Shown one piece after another: positions 1-4,398 of a stretch of 5,734 bases of DNA. Origin of the DNA: an uncultured Bacilli bacterium (GTDB lineage: Bacteria; Bacillota_I; Bacilli_A; RF39; UBA660); contig CANPYA010000080.1 of assembly GCA_947587565.1 (NCBI GenBank), forward strand, positions 1-5,734, read 5' to 3'. The notes beneath the pieces were generated by a model, which worked only from the letters and a program-made list of their open reading frames with translations, was not told the origin of the DNA and did not search any database. The position numbers and the translations under genes are program-made. Positions within the stretch are counted from its first letter, which is position 1; each line of letters starts with the position of its first letter.

Positions 1-972
1 GAAACTGAAAAACGTCACTATGCTCACGTAGACTGTCCAGGCCATGCCGATTATGTTAAAAACATGATTACCGGTGCCGCTCAAATGGATGGTGCTATCC
101 TTGTTGTTTCTGCTGCTGATGGTCCAATGCCACAAACTAGAGAACATATCTTATTATCTCGTCAAGTTGGTGTGCCTAAGATCGTTGTTTACATGAATAA
201 ATGTGATCAAGTTGATGATCCAGAATTATTAGACTTAGTAGAAATGGAAATCAGAGAATTATTAGGAGAATATGGATTTGATTCTGATTGCCCTATCATT
301 CGTGGTAGTGCTCTTAAGGCTCTTGAAGGTGATGAAGCTGCTGCTCAATCAATTCGTAATTTAATGGCTGCTGTTGATTCATACATTGATGCTCCAGTAA
401 GAGATACTGATAAACCATTCTTAATGAGTATCGAAGACGTATTTACTATTTCAGGACGTGGTACTGTTGTTACAGGACGTGTTGAAAGAGGTAGATTAAA
501 TCTTAACGACGAAGTTGAAATTGTTGGTCTAAGACCTACTCAAAAATCAGTTGTTACCGGAATTGAAATGTTCCGTAAATCACTTGACTATGCTCAAGCT
601 GGTGATAACGCTGGTGTATTACTTCGTGGTATTGCACGTGAAGACGTTGAAAGAGGACAAGTTCTAGCTAAACCTGGAAGTGTTACTCCTCATACTAAGT
701 TTAAAGCAAGTGTTTATGTTCTTTCTAAAGAAGAAGGTGGAAGACATACTCCATTCTTCTCAAATTATCGTCCACAATTCTATTTCAGAACTACAGATGT
801 AACTGGTGTTATCGAGTTACCTCAAGGTGTTGAAATGGTTATGCCTGGTGATAATGTTGACATGACAGTTGAATTAATTGCGCCAGTAGCACTTGAAAAT
901 GGTACTCAATTCTCAATTCGTGAAGGTGGCCGTACTGTTGGTGCTGGTGTTGTATCAGAAATTGTTAAATAG
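1..972 (+). CDS. tuf: Elongation factor Tu, 5'-truncated by the window edge
   Basis: EF-Tu is the GTPase that delivers aminoacyl-tRNA to the ribosomal A site. The frame is open from base 1, so the gene starts upstream; the 323 residues present lack about 70 N-terminal residues of a normal ~392-394 aa protein, including the P-loop (G1) and switch I. Visible are the G3 motif DCPGH (fragment residues 11-15), followed by ADYVKNMITGAAQMDG; the G4 motif NKCD (66-69); and the G5 motif SALKAL (from 103). The beta-barrel domain 2 carries GRGTVVTGRVERG. Domain 3 carries FFSNYRPQFYFRTTDVTG and ends in the usual GRTVGAGVVSEI tail. The ATG at 64 is internal (Met of KNMITG), not the start. The stop is TAG at 970-972, followed by two hairpins. 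Family assignment is essentially certain; the truncation is only a window effect. Confidence 0.98.
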   Translation, partial: ETEKRHYAHVDCPGHADYVKNMITGAAQMDGAILVVSAADGPMPQTREHILLSRQVGVPKIVVYMNKCDQVDDPELLDLVEMEIRELLGEYGFDSDCPIIRGSALKALEGDEAAAQSIRNLMAAVDSYIDAPVRDTDKPFLMSIEDVFTISGRGTVVTGRVERGRLNLNDEVEIVGLRPTQKSVVTGIEMFRKSLDYAQAGDNAGVLLRGIAREDVERGQVLAKPGSVTPHTKFKASVYVLSKEEGGRHTPFFSNYRPQFYFRTTDVTGVIELPQGVEMVMPGDNVDMTVELIAPVALENGTQFSIREGGRTVGAGVVSEIVK

Positions 973-989
973 TAATATTTAAGAAATTT

Positions 990-1022
990 AAAACAAGAAT
1001 GACTTTGGTTGTTCTTGTTTTT
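990..1022 (+). terminator. Intrinsic terminator of tuf
   Basis: A perfect 10-bp inverted repeat, AAAACAAGAA (990-999) with TTCTTGTTTT (1012-1021), encloses a 12-nt loop and runs into five T residues (1018-1022). It begins 18 nt after the tuf stop. The stem is AT-rich, so on its own it may be leaky; the second hairpin just downstream probably backs it up. Confidence 0.75.
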
Positions 1023-1028
1023 ATATGC

Positions 1029-1051
1029 AAAAAAGCCTTTATGGCTTTTTA
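1029..1051. terminator. Bidirectional terminator between convergent tuf and gerQ
   Basis: AAAAAGCC (1030-1037) pairs perfectly with GGCTTTTT (1043-1050) around a 5-nt loop. On the - strand the stem starts within the gerQ stop codon (TAA, 1051-1049) and is followed by six T residues (complement of 1029-1034), a classical terminator. On the + strand the same hairpin ends in TTTTT and a later T-run (1057-1062), so it can also stop read-through from tuf. Confidence 0.85.
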
Positions 1052-1414
1052 ATATGTTTTTTCCGAATAATCGTGAGAATAATTTATTCTTTCAAAAAAT
1101 TCAACATAATCTAAATAAATCATTCTAATTAAATACCAATTACCATTAGTAGGATCACTCATTATTAAATGGTCTCTTCCAGCTTCTTCAATAATACCGG
1201 TATAAATTTTATTTTGCCATTCACTACTATCAGGATAGGAAACATAAGCATTAACTCTTTTACCTTTATTAAGCCTTAAAATATTTTCAATATAACTTTG
1301 TTCCATTGGCATTAGGCTAGAAGAAGAAATATTACCAGGAGGACTAGTAGGAATAGACCCTATTGGAGTTTGATTAGTCGGAAAAGTAGGATTTTGATAA
1401 TAATTACCGTTCAA
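1049..1414 (-). CDS. gerQ: Spore coat protein GerQ
   Basis: GerQ (YwdL) is a spore-coat protein; in Bacillus subtilis it is needed for proper localisation of the cortex-lytic enzyme CwlJ and is cross-linked by the transglutaminase Tgl. The 121-residue product has a low-complexity Pro/Ser/Asn/Gln-rich N-terminal tail (1-35). The family's conserved core follows: MEQSYIENILRLNKGK (37-52), SEWQNKIYTGIIEEAGRDH (64-82), SDPTNGNWYLI (86-96) and the LDYVEF segment (101-106). The start is TTG at 1414-1412, chosen because GAGGTG lies 7 nt upstream and no in-frame ATG precedes the conserved core at a sensible distance. The gene is convergent with tuf, divergent from the 1509 gene, and stands alone. Its presence implies an endospore-forming organism. 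The N-terminal tail has no lysine, unlike the B. subtilis protein as I recall it. Identification rests on motif recognition and is strong. Confidence 0.9.
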   Translation of the reverse strand: MNGNYYQNPTFPTNQTPIGSIPTSPPGNISSSSLMPMEQSYIENILRLNKGKRVNAYVSYPDSSEWQNKIYTGIIEEAGRDHLIMSDPTNGNWYLIRMIYLDYVEFFERINYSHDYSEKTY

Positions 1415-1421
1415 ATTTATT

Positions 1422-1427
1422 CACCTC
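1422..1427 (-). promoter_or_regulatory. Shine-Dalgarno fixing the TTG start of gerQ
   Basis: Read on the - strand this is GAGGTG, a near-ideal anti-16S match, 7 nt before TTG (1414-1412). It supports the non-ATG start: no ATG or GTG in the gerQ frame lies at usable spacing. Confidence 0.8.
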
Positions 1428-1432
1428 GTTAA

Positions 1433-1440
1433 ATTATATG
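1433..1440 (-). promoter_or_regulatory. Possible gerQ promoter -10 element
   Basis: The - strand reads CATATAAT here, which contains a perfect sigma-A -10 (TATAAT, 1438-1433) and also differs by one base from the sporulation sigma-E -10 consensus CATACAAT. No convincing -35 of either type is visible at the right distance (the region near 1455-1461 reads AGCAAT or GCAATAA). Transcription would begin near 1427, at the first base of the Shine-Dalgarno. A mother-cell sigma factor would suit a coat gene, but that is inference; TATAAT also arises by chance in AT-rich DNA. Confidence 0.35.
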
Positions 1441-1456
1441 TTTTAAAAGCTAATTA

Positions 1457-1485
1457 TTGCTTAATAAATAGGGAAGTGTTAAAAT
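1457..1485 (+). promoter_or_regulatory. Sigma-A type promoter of the 1509 gene
   Basis: TTGCTT (-35, 1457-1462) and TAAAAT (-10, 1480-1485) are separated by 17 bp, with an extended -10 TG at 1477-1478. Predicted transcription start is about 1491-1492, giving a leader of roughly 17 nt before the ATG at 1509. The element overlaps the GTG at 1476, so that codon would not be transcribed from this promoter. Confidence 0.65.
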
Positions 1486-1495
1486 ATAGCCTTAA

Positions 1496-1501
1496 GAGGT
1501 G
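1496..1501 (+). promoter_or_regulatory. Shine-Dalgarno fixing the ATG start at 1509
   Basis: GAGGTG sits 7 nt before ATG 1509-1511. It decides the start in favour of 1509 over the in-frame GTG at 1476, which lacks a ribosome binding site and overlaps the predicted -10 element. Confidence 0.8.
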
Positions 1502-1508
1502 TTTGGAG

Positions 1509-1838
1509 ATGGATTTTCAAAAAATATATAATTATAATGCTTTTAGTATTAAATCTTTATGGAATTATGTTATTTATGTCTTAGAGAATAGTGAAGGTAT
1601 ATTTTATACTTTTTGGAAGGTTTATTATGATTTATTCTATAGTGTAGTAGGTAATCCAGATGTTTATATGAAACTTACTCCAGCCGAAATTAAAAATTAT
1701 TATGCTTTATTACTTGCTTGCCGAGTTATTTGCTTTGATGATGATGAATCTAAAATTTGTGAATTTTATAAAAATGAATTAGCTAAAAAATATATGACAT
1801 ATAAATCATTTGACGATATTAGTAATAAAAGACAATAA
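1509..1838 (+). CDS. Hypothetical small aromatic-rich protein (109 aa)
   Basis: I do not recognise this protein. It starts at ATG 1509 (GAGGTG 7 nt upstream, promoter just before that) and ends at TAA 1836-1838; the longer reading from GTG 1476 would add 11 implausible residues. Aromatics make up 24 of 109 residues (14 Tyr, 8 Phe, 2 Trp), densest in residues 18-44 (for example YTFWKVYYDLFY at 33-44). The first half is amphipathic rather than a clean membrane helix, and there is no signal peptide. Residues 57-71 (LTPAEIKNYYALLLA) look helical. The acidic run FDDDE (76-80) follows, with Cys at 71, 75 and 84, and the tail is Lys/Asp-rich. It may be a small, largely helical cytoplasmic protein. 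It stands alone between divergent gerQ and the YitT gene, so context gives no firm role. That it is a real gene is well supported by promoter, Shine-Dalgarno, and terminator-like hairpin. Confidence 0.75.
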   Translation: MDFQKIYNYNAFSIKSLWNYVIYVLENSEGIFYTFWKVYYDLFYSVVGNPDVYMKLTPAEIKNYYALLLACRVICFDDDESKICEFYKNELAKKYMTYKSFDDISNKRQ

Positions 1839-1862
1839 GTTCTTGCAACAATGTCTTTTTTT
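1827..1862 (+). terminator. Putative intrinsic terminator overlapping the end of the 1509 gene
   Basis: AAAAGACA (1827-1834) pairs perfectly with TGTCTTTT (1852-1859) and runs into a seven-T tract (1856-1862). The loop is large (17 nt) and holds the TAA stop, and the stem has only two G-C pairs, so termination may be partial. The loop also contains the -35 of the next promoter. Confidence 0.55.
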
Positions 1863-1871
1863 CGTTATAAT
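1843..1871 (+). promoter_or_regulatory. Sigma-A promoter of the YitT-family gene
   Basis: TTGCAA (-35, 1843-1848), a 17-bp spacer and a perfect TATAAT (-10, 1866-1871). Predicted start is near 1878, only about 11 nt before the ATG at 1889. The AGG that must serve as Shine-Dalgarno (1878-1880) would therefore be at the very 5' end of the mRNA. Confidence 0.75.
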
Positions 1872-1888
1872 ATCCTTAGGTTGATAGA

Positions 1889-2779
1889 ATGAAAAGGGAT
1901 AATAAATTAACTAATGATGATACTAAAAAAATAATTGTTATTGGTGTTTCTTTTGTTTTAGGAACATTTCTTTTAGCGTTATGTTATAATTTATTTTTCT
2001 TACCCAATAATTTAGTTGTTGGGGGTATGAGTGGTTTAGGTATCATTTTTGAAGATTTAACTGGTTTTAAAGCGGAATACTTTATTTATCTATCATCTTT
2101 TATTTTACTTATTATAAATTATATTTTTTTAGGTAAAGAAGAAACTAAAAGAGTTTTAATTGGAACCTTTTTATATCCTTTGTTTATTACTTTTACGGCT
2201 CCTTTAGCCAAGTTTCTTTTACAATATTTAGTCTTTGAACAAATATTAGTAACAGTTATTTTAGCGGGTATTTTAAATGGTATTAGTAATGGTTTAATTT
2301 ATAAATTTGGTTATTCTACTGGTGGTAGTGATGTTTTAGTAAGGCTCGAGTGCAAATACTTACATTTTAGTGAAGGGCAAAGTAATTTAATAACCAATAC
2401 GATTATTATTTTAGCGAGTGCTTTTGTTTTTGGGGTTGATTTAGCAGTTTATGCCATTATTATTAATGTGATTAGTTCAACCCTTGTTGATAAGATTTCT
2501 ATTGGTATTTCAGATGCCAAGAAATTTATGATTTATACTAGAGAAAGTGGTAAAGTTAAAGATTTAATCGGGGATTTTAAAACCGGTTATACGATATTTC
2601 CTACGGTGGGAGGCTATTCGCATATTAAGGGTGCTATGATTATGTGTGTTATTCGTAATCGGGATGTAAACCTCTTTAAAACGAAGATTTTAGAGGTCGA
2701 TCCCCAAGCATTTTTTGTTATTAGTGATTGCTATGAAGTTCAAGGCGGTGTCAAGAGGTCAAATTTACCATTTATATAA
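1889..2779 (+). CDS. YitT/YvjA-family membrane protein with C-terminal DUF2179 domain
   Basis: The 296-residue product matches the usual two-part layout and length of the family. Residues about 15-200 are a membrane domain with some five to six hydrophobic segments, roughly 14-37, 63-82, 88-114, 117-137 and 168-200. It has the family's glycine-rich stretches NNLVVGGMSGLGIIF (40-54) and GNGxxx-like GISNGLIYKFGYSTGGSDVL (131-150). Residues about 210-292 are a soluble DUF2179 domain (KKFMIYTRES, then GYTIFPTVGGYS at 233-244 and FVISDCYEVQGG at 276-287). The biochemical function of the family is not established to my knowledge; transport is often guessed. The start is ATG 1889 with a modest AGGT Shine-Dalgarno. 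It precedes ftsE by 37 nt with a terminator-like hairpin and a promoter between them, so it need not be co-transcribed. From memory, B. subtilis yvjA also lies close to ftsEX, so the neighbourhood may be conserved. Confidence 0.9.
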   Translation: MKRDNKLTNDDTKKIIVIGVSFVLGTFLLALCYNLFFLPNNLVVGGMSGLGIIFEDLTGFKAEYFIYLSSFILLIINYIFLGKEETKRVLIGTFLYPLFITFTAPLAKFLLQYLVFEQILVTVILAGILNGISNGLIYKFGYSTGGSDVLVRLECKYLHFSEGQSNLITNTIIILASAFVFGVDLAVYAIIINVISSTLVDKISIGISDAKKFMIYTRESGKVKDLIGDFKTGYTIFPTVGGYSHIKGAMIMCVIRNRDVNLFKTKILEVDPQAFFVISDCYEVQGGVKRSNLPFI

Positions 2780-2791
2780 TGACCTTTTTTT
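2753..2791 (+). terminator. Putative intrinsic terminator overlapping the YitT gene stop
   Basis: A 9-bp stem, AAGAGGTCA (2753-2761) with TGACCTTTT-type arm 2780-2788 (one G-U pair), is followed by a seven-T tract (2785-2791). The 18-nt loop includes the TAA stop (2777-2779). The core AGGTCA/TGACCT is perfect. The large loop makes efficiency uncertain, and read-through into ftsE is possible. Confidence 0.55.
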
Positions 2792-2799
2792 GATATAAT
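2771..2799 (+). promoter_or_regulatory. ftsE: Extended -10 promoter of the ftsE-ftsX-M23 operon
   Basis: A perfect extended -10, TGATATAAT (2791-2799), is preceded at 17 bp by a weak -35, TTTATA (2771-2776, four of six consensus bases). Predicted start is around 2805-2806, which coincides with the Shine-Dalgarno AGGAG (2805-2809), 7 nt before ATG 2817. Confidence 0.7.
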
Positions 2800-2816
2800 T
2801 AAATAGGAGTATAGTT

Positions 2817-3518
2817 ATGAAGTTTATTGAAGTTAAAAATGTTAATAAAACCTATTCTACTGGTGTTACTGCTTTAGCGGATTTATCAGTAGAAATTGAT
2901 AAAGGGGAATTTGTCTTTGTTATTGGACATACCGCTTCCGGAAAAAGTACCCTTATTAAAATGTTATATCGGGAAGAAAAACCAACCAAAGGTAGTGTAA
3001 TTGTTGGCGGTGTTAATGTGGCTAAACTTAGAAATGGTCGCGTTTATAAATTAAGAAGAAAGATTGGGGTAGTATTCCAAGATTTCAAATTATTACCTAA
3101 ATTAACAGTTTATGAAAATGTGGCTTTTGCTTTAGAATGTTTAGGTCTTAAATCTAGTGAAATTCGTCCTAAAGTTATTAAGGCCATTGAAAGAGTTGGG
3201 TTAAAAGAAAAACTAAGAAGTTTTCCCCATCAATTATCAGGTGGTGAACAACAAAGAGTATGTATCGCAAGAGCCATAGTAAATGAACCTAAATTACTTA
3301 TTTGTGATGAACCAACTGGAAATTTAGACCCCGATACTAGTAAAGAAATTATGAAAGTAATTGATAATATTAATAAAGAGTTAAAAACTACGGTTATTAT
3401 GGCTACTCATGATAAAGAGATAGTTAATAGAATGAAAAAAAGAGTTCTTTTAATTGAACATGGGGTTTTAACTGGTGATTATTTGAAAGGAAGTTATAAG
3501 TCTCATGAAGGCATTTAG
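2817..3518 (+). CDS. ftsE: Cell division ATP-binding protein FtsE
   Basis: FtsE is the cytoplasmic ATPase of the FtsEX complex, which uses ATP hydrolysis to activate peptidoglycan hydrolases outside the membrane. The 233-residue product shows every ABC motif: Walker A GHTASGKST (37-45, Lys43), Q-loop Gln88, signature LSGGEQQR (140-147), Walker B LLICDEP (160-166, Asp164 and Glu165), D-loop NLD (169-171) and H-loop His198. The stretch VVFQDFKLLPKLTVYENV (85-102) is diagnostic of FtsE among ABC ATPases. The Walker A wording GHTASGKST is closer to that of ECF-transporter ATPases than to the common GPSGAGKST, but is still a valid P-loop. The start is ATG 2817 with AGGAG 7 nt upstream and its own promoter. 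The last 14 nt overlap ftsX, as expected for partner subunits. It heads a three-gene operon. Confidence 0.97.
   Translation: MKFIEVKNVNKTYSTGVTALADLSVEIDKGEFVFVIGHTASGKSTLIKMLYREEKPTKGSVIVGGVNVAKLRNGRVYKLRRKIGVVFQDFKLLPKLTVYENVAFALECLGLKSSEIRPKVIKAIERVGLKEKLRSFPHQLSGGEQQRVCIARAIVNEPKLLICDEPTGNLDPDTSKEIMKVIDNINKELKTTVIMATHDKEIVNRMKKRVLLIEHGVLTGDYLKGSYKSHEGI
3485..3493 (+). promoter_or_regulatory. Shine-Dalgarno for ftsX inside ftsE
   Basis: GAAAGGAAG lies in the ftsE 3' end, about 11 nt before the ftsX ATG at 3505. It supports a start inside ftsE, giving a 14-nt overlap (3505-3518), over any later methionine. Confidence 0.65.
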
Positions 3519-4398
3519 AATTGTAGGAAGAAGCATTAGAGATGCTTTTAAAAGTGTTTTTCGTAATTTTAGTTTAAGTATGGCTTCCATTTTATGTGCC
3601 ACGATTACTTTAATGGTCGTATCTTTATCTTTGATTATTGCTGGTAATATTAATAATGCAACCGATATTTTAGAAAAAGAATTAACCATTGTCGTTTATC
3701 TAGATGAGCATGCGACTAAAGAAGATGCTAGTACTTTAGAGAATAAAATTAAAGAATTAGATGGTGTATCAGACGTCACATATAAAAGTAAAGAAGAATG
3801 GAAAAGTGAAATGAGTGAATATAATTCCTCAATAGGTAATGTATTTGAAACTTATGATGAAAACCCTTTACTTGATTCTTATGTGGTTAAAGTAGATGAT
3901 GCCAATGACTTAGAAAAAGTGGCTTTACTTATTAAAGATATGGATAAAGTTGATAGTGCTAATTATGGCGAAGGCATAGTTAATACCATTATTGATGTCT
4001 TTGATATCGTGGAAAAAACGACTTTAGTTATTGTTATTGCTTTAATATTTGTAACCGCGTTCTTAATAACTAATACGATTAAATTAACGATTTATTCGAG
4101 AAGAAATGAAATTGAAATTATGCGTTTAGTTGGTAGTAGTAATACAGCGATTAAATTGCCATTTGTCTTTGAAGGATTTATCATTGGTTTACTTGGTTCA
4201 TTAATACCGGTAATTATTAGTATATATGGTTATATTATTGCTTATGAAACTTTAGGTGGTCATGTAATTACGGAATTAATTACTTTAATAAATCCATATA
4301 ACTTTATTTTCTATATTGCTTTAATTATTGTTGGTCTTGGTTCTTTAATTGGTATGTTTGGTAGTTTAATGGCTGTTAGAAAGTATTTGAAGATATGA
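3505..4398 (+). CDS. ftsX: Cell division membrane protein FtsX
   Basis: FtsX is the integral membrane partner of FtsE and passes the ATPase cycle to a wall hydrolase through its extracellular loop. The 297-residue product has the family layout. A cytoplasmic amphipathic N-terminus (1-22) precedes TM1 (about 24-46) and a large extracellular domain (about 47-170, with ELTIVVYLDEHATKEDA and NPLLDSYVVKV typical of it). TM2 (about 172-195) leads into the signature cytoplasmic segment TIYSRRNEIEIMRLVGSSN (195-213), then come TM3 (about 221-248) and TM4 (about 267-291) before the short basic tail VRKYLKI. The outer loop has no cysteine. The ATG at 3505 overlaps ftsE by 14 nt; the TGA stop (4396-4398) overlaps the next gene by 4 nt. 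Because TGA here is followed by a fitting ATGATG restart, it shows TGA works as stop in this organism. Confidence 0.96.
   Translation: MKAFRIVGRSIRDAFKSVFRNFSLSMASILCATITLMVVSLSLIIAGNINNATDILEKELTIVVYLDEHATKEDASTLENKIKELDGVSDVTYKSKEEWKSEMSEYNSSIGNVFETYDENPLLDSYVVKVDDANDLEKVALLIKDMDKVDSANYGEGIVNTIIDVFDIVEKTTLVIVIALIFVTAFLITNTIKLTIYSRRNEIEIMRLVGSSNTAIKLPFVFEGFIIGLLGSLIPVIISIYGYIIAYETLGGHVITELITLINPYNFIFYIALIIVGLGSLIGMFGSLMAVRKYLKI

Noticed and set aside
1476..1508. GTG at 1476 as start of the orphan gene
   Set aside because: It has no Shine-Dalgarno and overlaps the extended -10 promoter, so it would precede the predicted transcript start. ATG 1509 has GAGGTG at 7 nt spacing.
2897..2953. ECF-transporter or other importer ATPase instead of FtsE, suggested by the GHTASGKST P-loop
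   Set aside because: The FQDFKLLPKLTVYENV segment and the overlapping ftsX partner identify FtsE firmly.
3468..3689. 73-codon open frame on the - strand opposite the ftsE/ftsX junction
   Set aside because: It lies wholly antisense to two certain genes, has no visible Shine-Dalgarno or promoter, and its hydrophobic product mirrors the FtsX TM1 codons. It is a shadow frame.
4396..4398. TGA read as tryptophan, as in mycoplasmas
   Set aside because: TGA ends FtsX at the expected family length and forms an ATGA overlap with the next gene; tryptophan is encoded by TGG throughout.
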